Below, piece by piece: positions 8,059 to 16,469 of a stretch of 64,000 nt of DNA. The notes under the pieces were generated by a model. The model ran no database searches. It was not told the origin of the DNA and saw only the letters and a list, made by a program, of their open reading frames with translations. Source of the stretch: Paenibacillus yonginensis. GTDB taxonomy: Bacteria > Bacillota > Bacilli > Paenibacillales > Paenibacillaceae. The position numbers were made by a program, and so were the translations under genes. The stretch is taken from the NCBI RefSeq assembly GCF_001685395.1, contig NZ_CP014167.1, forward strand, positions 1,865,501-1,929,500, written 5' to 3'. Numbering within the stretch: the first letter of the stretch is position 1; every line of letters begins with the position of its first letter.

Positions 8059-8931
8059 TTGAATCTGCAGCTGCCGTCCGAATACTTGAAGAAAAAGTCA
8101 GCAACGTTGAGACCAGCTCAAGAAGTGGCCGTCATTTTGTTCTCTGCCCTTCTTGTAGCTGCTGGCTTGAATCTATTCCTTATCCCCCACCAGCTATTGT
8201 CCGGGGGTATTTCTGGTGTCGCCTCCATCATTGGTTACTTAACCGGCTGGAACATTTCCCTGGTTTATTTTGTGTTAAACGTACCTCTGATTCTGTGGGG
8301 CTGGAAAGCGGTTGGCCGCCGCTACATTGTGTTAAGTTGTATTTCCGTTGTCGCCACCACCTGGTTTATGGCCATCATCCCCGTCGTGAGCGTCACCCAT
8401 GATCCTACTCTGGGCGCCGTTGCTGGCGGGATTATCTCGGCGATCGGAATCGGCTTCTCCTTAAGGGTTGGGGGGTCTACCGGCGGTTTTGATATTGTCG
8501 GCTCGATCATTACCCGTAAATATGATTTGCCTATCGGCAACATTTTGTTCGTATTGAACGGCCTTGTATTCATCGTGCTCGGCTTCTACAAGACCTGGGA
8601 TCTGGCCCTTTACTCCCTGCTTTCAACCTTTGTCAAAGGCAAAGTTGTAGATTCGATCCACGTAGGACACATCAAAGTCACCTGCTTTATCATTACAAAG
8701 GAAAGAGAACGTATGCTGGCCGAATTACGCAAGCTTCATCATGGCATCACCTGCATGGATTCCCAGGGCGGTTACAGCAAGGTCGGCAATTCGACCCTGA
8801 TGACGGTGACTACCCGCTACGAGCTTGCCGCCGTGAGGAAAGCTGTAATCACCACCGATCCTCATGCTTTTATGAACGTCGTGCAGTCCACTGAAATTGT
8901 AGGCCGATTCTCAAGAGGCCATTCCAAATAA
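8059..8931 (+). CDS. YitT family membrane protein (DUF161 + DUF2179)
   Basis: 290 residues. Five or six membrane helices fill the first 200 residues (for example VAVILFSALLVAAGLNLFLI and the glycine-rich LRVGGSTGGFDIVGSII). A cytosolic DUF2179 domain follows (FIITKERERMLAELRKLHHGITCMD), the combination that defines the YitT/YpjC family. Function is not established; the C-terminal domain resembles small ligand-binding folds. I choose the TTG at 8059, nine bases after AAAGGA; the TTG at 8050 directly abuts that site. The gene stands alone between two terminators. Confidence 0.9.
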   Translation: MNLQLPSEYLKKKSATLRPAQEVAVILFSALLVAAGLNLFLIPHQLLSGGISGVASIIGYLTGWNISLVYFVLNVPLILWGWKAVGRRYIVLSCISVVATTWFMAIIPVVSVTHDPTLGAVAGGIISAIGIGFSLRVGGSTGGFDIVGSIITRKYDLPIGNILFVLNGLVFIVLGFYKTWDLALYSLLSTFVKGKVVDSIHVGHIKVTCFIITKERERMLAELRKLHHGITCMDSQGGYSKVGNSTLMTVTTRYELAAVRKAVITTDPHAFMNVVQSTEIVGRFSRGHSK

Positions 8932-8934
8932 AAC

Positions 8935-8980
8935 AATCACCCCTAAGAACGGCGTCCGTTCCTGGGGTGATTTTATTTTT
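8935..8980. terminator. Bidirectional terminator between yitT and the reductase gene
   Basis: AATCACCCC pairs with GGGGTGATT; a T-rich run follows on the plus strand and a weaker one on the minus strand. It lies between two convergent genes. Confidence 0.8.
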
Positions 8981-9019
8981 GTGCTGATCCGTTTATTAAT
9001 CCGTTGCTGCCCGCCCCAC

Positions 9020-10066
9020 TTAATCTTCTTCTACTGTGACACCTAAGGCGCGATTTTTTTCTTTAAAACGGCTGTTGTGTGAGGATACATAAGCAACACG
9101 CTCTGCGCTTGGATCAATATACAGCTTGGCGCTGTTCACAGCCAGAACCGCATCTGTGAACGTACCGGCTATCAGACGTACCTTACTGTCATAATTAACG
9201 AAGTCCCCCGCTGCAAAAATCCCCGGGATATTGGTCTCCAGCTTCGCGTTCACGTCAATCCACCATTGGCCGAGATTTAGCCCCCAATCCCTGACTGGAC
9301 CGAAATCGGTACGCATTCCATGGCTTACAATAACCGCGTCCACTTCAATCTGTTCCATCTCTCCGGTTTCCACATGCGTAATGGTGACCTGCTCGATAGC
9401 TTCGCCGCTGTCACTATGCAGCTTGTCGACCACATAAGGCGTTTTGATCACAGCAGAAGACTGCTTCATCTTCTGAACATTGCGTTCGTGCCCGCCAAAT
9501 TCCTCGCGGCGGTGAACAACCGTCACACTTTTAGCCAGCGGGGTCAATTCATTTGTCCAGTCCACTGCGGAATCCCCGCCTCCCGAGATCAAGACACGTT
9601 TATCCCGGAACCCTTCAAGCTCTTGTACTGTGTAGTAAAGGTTGCTTACCTCGTAACGGTCGGCTCCTTCAATTTCCAGCTTGGCAAGCTTGCGGATGCC
9701 GTATCCGATCGCCATGATCACCGTTTTGGTCCAGTGCTTCTGACCCGTTGCTGTGATAAGAAGCAGGGTCCCGTCTTCAAGACGTTTAAAATCCGTAACC
9801 TGTTCGTTGAAGACGAACGTAGGATCAAATGTGGCAGCTTGTTTAGCCAGCTGAGCCGTAAGATCCTCACAAAGGATCGGTCCGACGCCGCCTACATCCC
9901 AAATCATCTTCTCCGGATAAATCAGCATTCTGCCGCCCAAACGGTCATTGGCCTCAATCAATTTGGTTTTCATGTCCCGCATCCCGCTGTAAAATGCCGC
10001 ATACATCCCTGCTGGCCCGCCGCCGATAATCGTCACATCATATAATTCAAGCGATGATTCCGTCAT
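9020..10066 (-). CDS. Ferredoxin/flavodoxin-NADP+ reductase, type 2 (YumC-like)
   Basis: 348-residue flavoprotein of the thioredoxin-reductase-like FNR class. The FAD-binding motif is [17 protein letters not shown] near residue 13 and the NADP motif is [12 protein letters not shown] mid-protein. The redox CxxC of thioredoxin reductases is absent, as expected for FNR. A second FAD motif is [21 protein letters not shown]. It supplies electrons between NADPH and ferredoxin or flavodoxin. The ATG at 10066 has AAAGGA upstream; the GTG/ATG further out would overlap it. A perfect Fur-type palindrome overlaps the promoter, so iron-limited induction is likely. Confidence 0.92.
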   Translation of the reverse strand: MTESSLELYDVTIIGGGPAGMYAAFYSGMRDMKTKLIEANDRLGGRMLIYPEKMIWDVGGVGPILCEDLTAQLAKQAATFDPTFVFNEQVTDFKRLEDGTLLLITATGQKHWTKTVIMAIGYGIRKLAKLEIEGADRYEVSNLYYTVQELEGFRDKRVLISGGGDSAVDWTNELTPLAKSVTVVHRREEFGGHERNVQKMKQSSAVIKTPYVVDKLHSDSGEAIEQVTITHVETGEMEQIEVDAVIVSHGMRTDFGPVRDWGLNLGQWWIDVNAKLETNIPGIFAAGDFVNYDSKVRLIAGTFTDAVLAVNSAKLYIDPSAERVAYVSSHNSRFKEKNRALGVTVEED

Positions 10067-10126
10067 TATGTATGTCCTTTCGTTGTTCAATTTCGTTGTA
10101 ACCAGTTAAAGCTATTATACATCAAT

Positions 10127-10141
10127 TGATAATAATTATCA
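10127..10141. promoter_or_regulatory. Fur box (perfect 7-1-7 palindrome)
   Basis: TGATAAT-A-ATTATCA is an exact 7-1-7 inverted repeat matching the Bacillus Fur consensus with only the centre base free. It covers the -35 region of a minus-strand promoter whose -10 is TATAAT at 10119-10114, upstream of the FNR gene. Confidence 0.85.
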
Positions 10142-10210
10142 TTATCATATTTAATTTTATTCGTTTCTTGCTCTTATAAAAAAGATGATGCTGAAAAACT
10201 CGATTGATTG

Positions 10211-10399
10211 TTAAGCGGATTTTGGCTGCACCGCCAGGATATTCTCTACTCTAAAAGAACGAATCTGCCCGGTCTTCAAGCATTTGGCAGTAACCATACC
10301 TTGCTTGATCCCGTAGACTTCAATGCTGCGTTTCGTTATTTGTCCTTTCCGATCCATATAAATGATTTCCACGACGGTTCCTTTATATTTCTCCGGCAT
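10211..10399 (-). CDS. Small protein with WYL-like fold, probably SOS-controlled
   Basis: 62 residues beginning MPEKYKGTVVEIIYMDRKGQ. Strand-rich sequence with an alternating pattern (RSIEVYGIKQGMVTAKCLKT, then GQIRSFRVENILAV) looks like an isolated WYL/SH3-type beta domain as found at the end of WYL regulators. The ATG at 10399 follows GGAGGG by seven bases. Two LexA-like boxes sit in its promoter. It could bind nucleic acid or a nucleotide, but nothing in the sequence proves that. It is transcribed toward the FNR gene but has its own promoter and is cut off from it by the Fur-box region. Confidence 0.72.
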   Translation of the reverse strand: MPEKYKGTVVEIIYMDRKGQITKRSIEVYGIKQGMVTAKCLKTGQIRSFRVENILAVQPKSA

Positions 10400-10420
10400 T
10401 TTCAAACCCTCCATCAATTC

Positions 10421-10432
10421 GAACGTTTGTTT
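10421..10432 (-). promoter_or_regulatory. LexA-like box downstream of the -10 of the 62-aa gene
   Basis: GAACGTTTGTTT (plus strand; flanks C and G) matches GAAC-N4-GTTY and lies just after the TATAAT -10. Confidence 0.6.
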
Positions 10433-10434
10433 GT

Positions 10435-10464
10435 ATTATATGCGAATGTTTGTTCGATATTCAA
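10435..10464 (-). promoter_or_regulatory. Promoter of the 62-aa gene with LexA-like box in the spacer
   Basis: TTGAAT (10464-10459), 18-base spacer, TATAAT (10440-10435) on the minus strand. The spacer carries GAACAAACATTC (10455-10444), one base from the GAAC-N4-GTTC core and flanked by CG. Confidence 0.62.
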
Positions 10465-10596
10465 TGTAAAATTATGTTATAGAACTCCATTTTTGTTTGG
10501 CCGTTTAACATTTACATTATTTCCCTTTTCAGGATTCGTATGGATGAAATATAATGGAAGATATGAGTGCTACAAAAAGGTGAGGAGGTTAGAACT

Positions 10597-11073
10597 TTGA
10601 CATTATTTGCTGCCATGAAACAAGATAAAGTCTTCTACTCTATTTTCTCAGTCATCTATACGCTTGTTATGCTTATCGCCTACAGCCGATATGTATGGAT
10701 AGATCACCACCGTATGGAAATGTCGACGTATTGGCTGCAGAAATCCTCTCTTTCCCCGGCTGATTTGGTCATCATTAAACATTATGGAAACCTATCCACC
10801 AACCTGGAGAAACTTTTCCTAGTTGCCTTATTAACCGCCTTGTTGATCCTTTTGATTCGTTACCGCCAAAATAAAGCCGCCGGATTATGGCTGTTCAGCC
10901 TGGCCAACCTCCCTTTTTATCTTGCGGTTATAACCACAAGTCTGATCCTTCCTCATACTACCCGTTTAGCCCCGGGCAATCTCCAGCAGCCACTGTTTCT
11001 TACCGTCCCGTACATCAGTCTGGCTTTAGTTTGGAGTGGGTGGATTCAGTTGAGAAGGAGGAAAGTGGGTTAA
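10597..11073 (+). CDS. Hypothetical four-helix membrane protein
   Basis: 158 residues with four predicted membrane segments: about residues 14-32 (YSIFSVIYTLVMLIAYSRY), 72-90 (LFLVALLTALLILLI), 96-115 and 127-145. There is a short extracytoplasmic loop between the first two. No family recognised. The TTG at 10597 is eight bases after AGGAGG; the upstream in-frame GTG would include the ribosome site. It is divergent from the 62-aa gene and ends before a large hairpin terminator. Function unknown. Confidence 0.75.
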   Translation: MTLFAAMKQDKVFYSIFSVIYTLVMLIAYSRYVWIDHHRMEMSTYWLQKSSLSPADLVIIKHYGNLSTNLEKLFLVALLTALLILLIRYRQNKAAGLWLFSLANLPFYLAVITTSLILPHTTRLAPGNLQQPLFLTVPYISLALVWSGWIQLRRRKVG

Positions 11074-11094
11074 CTTCTCCTTTTCTAATAAAAA

Positions 11095-11146
11095 AACCGC
11101 TCCCTAATCATTGAACGGAATACCGTTTAATTATTTGGGTGCGGTT
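11095..11146. terminator. Large bidirectional terminator
   Basis: A long imperfect hairpin with outer stem AACCGC / GCGGTT and inner paired blocks (CCC/GGG, TGAACGG/CCGTTTA) is flanked by A7 on the left and T-rich bases on the right. It ends the convergent genes on both sides. Confidence 0.8.
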
Positions 11147-11180
11147 CATTTTCATTTTTATTTAGAGATTTCAGGTCAAA

Positions 11181-11678
11181 TTATTTGTTCTGCGGTAGGT
11201 CAGAAGCCATTCCTGAATAATCAACATCTACATAAGAAGAGGAAGATCGAAAACTTAGAATGTAATATCCTGATCTCATCCCTTGTGTGTAGTCTGCATC
11301 ACTTGTCCATACAAGAGACTCACCTGCAGCTATAGTCTTCGTAAAATATTCTTTGCCAGAACCCTCATGAGCAACAGAAATGACTGCTTCGCTGGTTCCC
11401 TGATTTAGAAATCGAAGCTGAACATGTCCATATCCCTTCGGTACATCAAATGAAGATGAAGTTTGTTTAGATCCTGATAAATGACCTGACCATTTATTCC
11501 CTATCCTTGAAGGACTAACGTTATCCTGTAGATTTGTATCCTGAAGATTGACGTGTTGGGATATGTTATCTACGGAAGCCGAGCTTGTAACGTTCTCTTT
11601 CTGTGTGGATACAGCAAGCAGGATAATCACGGTTACTGCGACAACTGGTAAAATCGTTAAAAAACTTTTCTTCTTCAA
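11181..11678 (-). CDS. Hypothetical membrane-anchored or secreted protein
   Basis: 165 residues. MKKKSFLTILPVVAVTVIILLAV is a signal or anchor helix. A polar linker follows, and then a beta-rich domain of about 100 residues (FDVPKGYGHVQLRFLNQG, SGYYILSFRSSSSYVDVDYSG). No cysteine lipobox is present. The TTG at 11678 lies after AGGAGG, which gives the standard KKK signal start; the upstream GTG would include that site. The extracellular domain resembles small carbohydrate-binding-type sandwiches in pattern only. It lies between the terminators of its neighbours, so it stands alone. Function unknown. Confidence 0.68.
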   Translation of the reverse strand: MKKKSFLTILPVVAVTVIILLAVSTQKENVTSSASVDNISQHVNLQDTNLQDNVSPSRIGNKWSGHLSGSKQTSSSFDVPKGYGHVQLRFLNQGTSEAVISVAHEGSGKEYFTKTIAAGESLVWTSDADYTQGMRSGYYILSFRSSSSYVDVDYSGMASDLPQNK

Positions 11679-11748
11679 ACCTATTCCTCCTAGCGCCACC
11701 CTTCTTTACATTTGAATATTTTACAGTATATGCCTGCTTGTATCAAAC

Positions 11749-11797
11749 AAAAAAAGAAGTGACCCTCATTTGGTTGGCACCAGTAAGGGTCACTTCT
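11749..11797 (-). terminator. glnA terminator
   Basis: A perfect 12-bp stem (AGAAGTGACCCT / AGGGTCACTTCT) is followed by a run of T on the minus strand, 35 bases after the glnA stop. Confidence 0.92.
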
Positions 11798-11831
11798 CCC
11801 GTAAAATAACGATCTACAAGGGTTTGTCCAA

Positions 11832-13160
11832 TTAATACAAAGTCAGATATTGATCGCGTTCCCAGTTGTGAACTTGCGTGCGGAACATATCCCATTCGAT
11901 TTCTTTCAACTCGTAAAAATGGGTCACCGCATGCTCGCCGAGCGCGCTTACGATTACTTCGCTACGGATGAGTTCGCTGAGCGCTTCCTTCAGATCGGAC
12001 GGCAGGCTTGGGATGCCTTCTTCCAAACGTTCTTCTTCCGACATCACATAGATGTTGCGGTCGATCGGAGCCGGCAGCGGAAGTTCGTTTTTGATGCCGT
12101 CAAGGCCGGCTTTCAGCATAGCAGCAAGCGCCAGATAAGGGTTGGCAGCCGGATCCGGGTTACGAACCTCAATACGAGTGCTCAAGCCGCGGGATGCCGG
12201 AATACGGATCATCGGGCTGCGGTTGCTCGCAGACCATGCCACATAACAAGGCGCTTCGTAGCCAGGCACCAGACGTTTATAAGAATTCACCGTAGGGTTG
12301 GTAACGGCAGCCAATGCACGAGCATGCTTCAAAATTCCCGCCATGTAATGACGAGCCTCATTGCTCAAGCCCAGTTCGTCGCTTTCATCATAGAAGGCGT
12401 TCTCGTCGCCGCGGAACAAGGACTGGTGACAGTGCATACCGGAACCATTCACGCCAAACAATGGTTTTGGCATAAATGTGGCATGTAGACCATGCTGGCG
12501 GGCAATCGTCTTCACAACCAGCTTAAAGGTTTGAATTTGATCCGCCGCATGAATAGCGTTGGCATATTTAAAGTCGATCTCGTGTTGGCCAGGCGCCACT
12601 TCATGGTGGGAAGCTTCGATTTCAAAGCCCATTTCCTCCAGGCAAATTACGATCTCCCGGCGGCAATTCTCGCCAAGATCCGTAGGAGCCAGGTCAAAGT
12701 AACCGCCTTGGTCGTTCAGTTCAAGTGTAGGATTGCCTTTCTCATCTGTTTTGAACAGGAAAAATTCCGGTTCCGGGCCTACATTCATGGAGGAATAGCC
12801 CATTTCTTCCGCTTCCTTCAGGACCCGTTTCAGAATCCCGCGCGGGTCGCCGGCAAAAGGCGTGCCGTCCGGCATATACACGTCACAAATCAGACGGGCA
12901 ACGCGGTCGGTAGTCACCCAAGGGAAAATCACCCAGGTGCTCAAATCCGGATAAAGATACATATCCGATTCTTCGATGCGGACATAACCTTCAATAGAAG
13001 AACCGTCAAACATCATTTTATTGTCCAGCGCTTTCTCAAGCTGGCTTACCGGAATTTCCACATTTTTGATTGTACCAAGCAGATCGGTAAACTGAAGACG
13101 AATAAATCGAACATTCTCTTCTTTGGCAATCCGTAAAATATCCTCTTTCGTGTAACTCAC
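11832..13160 (-). CDS. glnA: Glutamine synthetase, type I-alpha
   Basis: 442-residue ATP-dependent ligase making glutamine from glutamate and ammonia, a dodecamer in the cytosol. It shows the beta-Grasp signature [17 protein letters not shown] and the active-site stretch [22 protein letters not shown] is the ATP-binding motif, and [13 protein letters not shown] and the glutamate loop also match. The length is that of the feedback-inhibited Gram-positive form that lacks the adenylylation insert. It is the second gene of the glnRA operon. In Bacillus, feedback-inhibited GlnA also acts as a partner of GlnR, so enzyme and repressor form one nitrogen-sensing unit. Confidence 0.97.
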   Translation of the reverse strand: MSYTKEDILRIAKEENVRFIRLQFTDLLGTIKNVEIPVSQLEKALDNKMMFDGSSIEGYVRIEESDMYLYPDLSTWVIFPWVTTDRVARLICDVYMPDGTPFAGDPRGILKRVLKEAEEMGYSSMNVGPEPEFFLFKTDEKGNPTLELNDQGGYFDLAPTDLGENCRREIVICLEEMGFEIEASHHEVAPGQHEIDFKYANAIHAADQIQTFKLVVKTIARQHGLHATFMPKPLFGVNGSGMHCHQSLFRGDENAFYDESDELGLSNEARHYMAGILKHARALAAVTNPTVNSYKRLVPGYEAPCYVAWSASNRSPMIRIPASRGLSTRIEVRNPDPAANPYLALAAMLKAGLDGIKNELPLPAPIDRNIYVMSEEERLEEGIPSLPSDLKEALSELIRSEVIVSALGEHAVTHFYELKEIEWDMFRTQVHNWERDQYLTLY

Positions 13161-13286
13161 AAAACCCTCTCCCTTTCTGGCTATATTGCTTGGTCAGAAA
13201 CACGATGCCCATTATTGCTTCAATGGAGTGCAGAATAAATAACATCATACTTCCCCAGACTGTCATAAGCGGGAGCAGGAACCCGG

Positions 13287-13697
13287 TTATGACTTAAAGA
13301 AACGGGATAGTTCCCCTTGGATCAAGGAAACCTGACCAGGTCTTCTCCCGGTGACCAACTGCTGTTTAAGCATTCTGTATAATTGCGAATCTGTCAATTC
13401 TTTGCGTTTCTCTTCGGTGTCGTCCGTAAGCACGGTGGCATCCTGCGATTCCTTAGCAACCGGATTCATCACTTGCTTAATTCCTGCAATATTAACACCC
13501 TTATCGATCAAAGCCTTAATTTCGAGCAGACGTTCAACATCATTAAACGAGAACAACCGCTGGTTTCCAGATGTCCGAGCCGGCACTATTAATTGATGCT
13601 GTTCATAATAACGAATTTGGCGAGCCGACAAGTCAGTAAGTTTCATTACAATACCGATTGGGAATAAGGCCATATTTCTCCGTATTTCGTCACCCAT
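13287..13697 (-). CDS. glnR: Nitrogen repressor GlnR (MerR family)
   Basis: 136-residue MerR-type regulator. The winged helix-turn-helix starts IGIVMKLTDLSARQIRYYEQH, followed by the wing SGNQRLFSFNDVERLLEI and a dimerisation helix (KALIDKGVNIAGIKQVM). The C-terminal tail (YRMLKQQLVTGRRPGQ, then SLIQGELSRFF) matches the autoinhibitory region that senses glutamine synthetase. It represses glnRA and ureA-type genes under nitrogen excess. The start at 13697 gives MGDEIRRNMALFPIG, as in known GlnR. Its own box lies in the promoter. Confidence 0.95.
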   Translation of the reverse strand: MGDEIRRNMALFPIGIVMKLTDLSARQIRYYEQHQLIVPARTSGNQRLFSFNDVERLLEIKALIDKGVNIAGIKQVMNPVAKESQDATVLTDDTEEKRKELTDSQLYRMLKQQLVTGRRPGQVSLIQGELSRFFKS

Positions 13698-13735
13698 CGC
13701 TCCTCAACCTTCCAATAATGTTTTTTCTGATTTTC

Positions 13736-13764
13736 ATTTTATGTTACGTTGTCTAACATGTCAA
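13736..13764 (-). promoter_or_regulatory. glnRA promoter with GlnR/TnrA box
   Basis: Minus strand TTGACA (13764-13759), spacer of exactly 17 bases, TAAAAT (13741-13736). The spacer is itself a perfect GlnR/TnrA site, TGTTA-N7-TAACA (13742-13758), so repressor binding excludes polymerase. Confidence 0.9.
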
Positions 13765-13782
13765 GCTAGAATCAGGTGAACA

Positions 13783-15036
13783 TTATAGGAGATTGATGTC
13801 TTTCATCTTTTCAAGTGAAGACAATATAGCATATTTGACATGAGAGTAGGTTAACCCTCCCTGCAGGTAAGCGATGTAAGGCTCTCGAATCGGCGCGTCG
13901 GCGCTAAGCTCCAGACTCCCCCCTTGAATAAATGTGCCTGCGGCCATAATGACAGGATTCTCATACCCCGGCATATCCCAAGGCTCCGGCACAACATGGC
14001 CGTCTACCGCCGACGCCTGCTGTACGCCCTGAACGAACGAAATCAGCTGCTCTTCGGAAGCAAAGGAAATCGCCTGAATCAGATCTGTACGCGGTTCATT
14101 CCAGCGCGGTTTGGTCACAAAGCCGGCCTGTTCATAGACAGCCGAAGCCAGAATGCTCCCTTTCAGTGCCTGCCCTACAATCGTAGGAGCCATAAACAAA
14201 CCTTGATAAATGCCGCGTGTTGTACCGAGCATCGCTCCAACCTCTCCGCCGATGCCTGGAGCGGTCAAACGATAGGCCGCAAGTTCTACATATTCGCGTT
14301 TGCCGCAAATATATCCTCCTGTTTCGGCCAATCCGCCGCCGGGATTTTTAATCAGCGAACCGGCCATCAAATCGACGCCCACCTGGGTAGGTTCGATCTC
14401 TTCGGTGAATTCTCCGTAACAATTGTCTACAAACACGATTAAATCCTGTTTGATTGAGCGCAGTCTGGCGACCATATCCCCGATTTCCTCAACGGTGAAT
14501 GAACTTCTCCAATCATACCCTCGGGAACGCTGAATCCCGATTACTTTGGTTCTTTCGGTAATCCCGGACGTTACGGCATCCCAATCAACCTTGCCGTCCT
14601 CCTGCAGCGCAGCTTCCTTGTAATCAATCCCGAAATCGGCGAGGGACCCCGTTCCGTCTTCCTTCTTGCCAATCACTTTATGCAGCGTGTCGTAAGGTCT
14701 GCCCGTAATGTAGAACAGCTCGTCCCCCGGACGCAAAACGCCGAATAAAGCGGTCGAGATCGTATGGGTGCCTGATGCAAAATGGGGCCGCACCAATGCG
14801 GCTTCAGCGCCGAACACTTCGGCATAAACCAAATCCAGCACTTCACGTCCCCTATCGTTATAGGCATATCCGGTTGAATTCGAGAAATGATAATCGCTTA
14901 CCTTATGTTTCTGAAACGCATCAATAACTTTCCACTGGTTGAGGTCGACGATACGGTCGATTTCCGCCATAACGGGAGCGGCCAAAACCTCCGCTTCTTT
15001 AACCTTGTTTAAAGTTCCTTCTGAAAAAACGGCCAT
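13783..15036 (-). CDS. ynbB: PLP-dependent YnbB / methionine gamma-lyase family protein
   Basis: 417 residues of the Cys/Met-metabolism PLP fold, the family once called aluminium resistance protein. PLP-binding landmarks are the substrate-pocket stretch RPHFASGTHTI, the aspartate in VFVDNCYGEF, and the Schiff-base lysine in GSLIKNPGGGLAETGGYI. Gene order hflX-ynbB-glnR-glnA is as in Bacillus. The reaction is not established for this branch; a carbon-sulfur lyase is the usual suggestion. A 43-base inverted repeat separates it from hflX upstream, and the glnR promoter lies immediately downstream. Confidence 0.9.
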   Translation of the reverse strand: MAVFSEGTLNKVKEAEVLAAPVMAEIDRIVDLNQWKVIDAFQKHKVSDYHFSNSTGYAYNDRGREVLDLVYAEVFGAEAALVRPHFASGTHTISTALFGVLRPGDELFYITGRPYDTLHKVIGKKEDGTGSLADFGIDYKEAALQEDGKVDWDAVTSGITERTKVIGIQRSRGYDWRSSFTVEEIGDMVARLRSIKQDLIVFVDNCYGEFTEEIEPTQVGVDLMAGSLIKNPGGGLAETGGYICGKREYVELAAYRLTAPGIGGEVGAMLGTTRGIYQGLFMAPTIVGQALKGSILASAVYEQAGFVTKPRWNEPRTDLIQAISFASEEQLISFVQGVQQASAVDGHVVPEPWDMPGYENPVIMAAGTFIQGGSLELSADAPIREPYIAYLQGGLTYSHVKYAILSSLEKMKDINLL

Positions 15037-15060
15037 GCTGCTTTCTACTCTCCTCTTAAA

Positions 15061-15103
15061 TAGCGGCCCATTCCGCCTTGGATTCGGCGATGATGGACCG
15101 CTA
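15061..15103 (-). repeat. Hairpin between hflX and ynbB
   Basis: TAGCGG-CCAT-GCC pairs with GGC-ATG-TGG-CCGCTA over 43 bases with small bulges. No T run follows on the minus strand, so it is not a clean terminator. It could process or stabilise the hflX-ynbB transcript. Confidence 0.5.
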
Positions 15104-15140
15104 ATGTCACTTAAATGTCATGTATACGTAATTTAACTTA

Positions 15141-16427
15141 TCACTTTACTCTGAAAGGTTCAAGCTTATGTTTCTCCTTCAGGTAATCGCCCTGATTCAG
15201 CAGAACACGATAGATCACGTAATCTTCGTCCGTTTCCTGCGCCTCCACCTTGCCGACCCGATGAATCAACGCCCCAAGCTCACCTTGTCCTGCCGGCAGC
15301 CTGAAGGTTAACGTTTCACCGGTCAAATGCTCTTGAATCGCAGCCGCTACCTTCTTCAAATCCTCTTCATCATATGCGCTGATCTTCAGTGAAGCCCCGG
15401 TAGCAGGCAGCATTTCCAGCTGCTCAGGCCTGCATAGGTCCTTTTTGTTATAGAGGACAATTTGCGGTTTGTCCCCGGCTCCCAATTCATTCAAAATCTC
15501 TCCGACCACCCGCATCTGTTCTTCCCGATTCTCGGCCGAAGCATCCACCACATGCAGGATCAGGTCCGCTTCAATTGCTTCCTCCAGGGTAGCCCGGAAC
15601 GAAGCAACCAGATCATGAGGCAAATTCTGAATAAATCCGACCGTATCGGTCAAAACAATTTCTTGGCCGCTTGGCAGGACCAGGTTTCGTGTTGTCGGGT
15701 CGAGTGTGGCAAACAGCTGGTTCTCTACGTAAACATCTGCCTCCGTAAGCTGCTTGAGCAGCGTCGACTTGCCCGCATTCGTATAACCGACGAGCGCTAC
15801 CTGCACGATGCCCGTTTCCTTGCGCCGCATCCGGTGCAGCTTGCGGTGCCGGGTCACCTCTTCGAGCTGATGCTTCAAGTCGCTGATCCGGCCGCGGATA
15901 TGGCGCCGATCCGTTTCGAGTTTGCTTTCCCCCGGACCTCTTGTCCCGATCCCGCCGCCAAGCCGGGAAAGGTTCTTCCCGTGCCCTGACAAACGCGGCA
16001 GCAGGTAAGACAGCTGCGCCAGCTCCACCTGAATGATCCCTTCACGGGTTTTGGCCCGCTGGGCAAAGATATCCAGGATCAGCTGGGTCCGGTCAATAAT
16101 TTTGACGTCCAGCTTCTCCTCCAGGTTGCGCACCTGAGCGCCGGACAACTCCTGATCAAAGATTGCCGTATTGGCTCCATACTCGCTGATAAGCTCTGCA
16201 AGCTCATCAACCTTGCCTTTGCCAAGGAAAAAGCGGGAATCCGGTGTTTCTTTATTTTGCACCAATTGGCCCCTCACTTCAACGCCGGCCGTTTCAGCCA
16301 GGTTCTTCAGTTCCTCAAGCGAGTAATCCGAATCCAGGCCGCTTTTTTTGACTTCATCCGTAATCAAGCTAACGAGGATGGCTCTGTCCGGAATAAGCTG
16401 GTTCGTATCGTAGGTCGTCTGTTTCAT
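15141..16427 (-). CDS. hflX: GTPase HflX
   Basis: 428-residue GTPase that splits stalled or hibernating ribosomes and binds the 50S subunit. An N-terminal HflX domain ([38 protein letters not shown]) leads to a glycine-rich linker ([14 protein letters not shown]). The G domain follows, with G1 [10 protein letters not shown]3 DTVGF and G4 YNKKD. A C-terminal domain of about 70 residues completes the protein. It lies just downstream of spoVK (42 bases), the Bacillus arrangement. The ATG at 16427 has GGAG upstream. Confidence 0.95.
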   Translation of the reverse strand: MKQTTYDTNQLIPDRAILVSLITDEVKKSGLDSDYSLEELKNLAETAGVEVRGQLVQNKETPDSRFFLGKGKVDELAELISEYGANTAIFDQELSGAQVRNLEEKLDVKIIDRTQLILDIFAQRAKTREGIIQVELAQLSYLLPRLSGHGKNLSRLGGGIGTRGPGESKLETDRRHIRGRISDLKHQLEEVTRHRKLHRMRRKETGIVQVALVGYTNAGKSTLLKQLTEADVYVENQLFATLDPTTRNLVLPSGQEIVLTDTVGFIQNLPHDLVASFRATLEEAIEADLILHVVDASAENREEQMRVVGEILNELGAGDKPQIVLYNKKDLCRPEQLEMLPATGASLKISAYDEEDLKKVAAAIQEHLTGETLTFRLPAGQGELGALIHRVGKVEAQETDEDYVIYRVLLNQGDYLKEKHKLEPFRVK

Positions 16428-16469
16428 GGTTCCTATTGCTCCTTTGGATCTCCGCTCGGGCAGAGCGTT

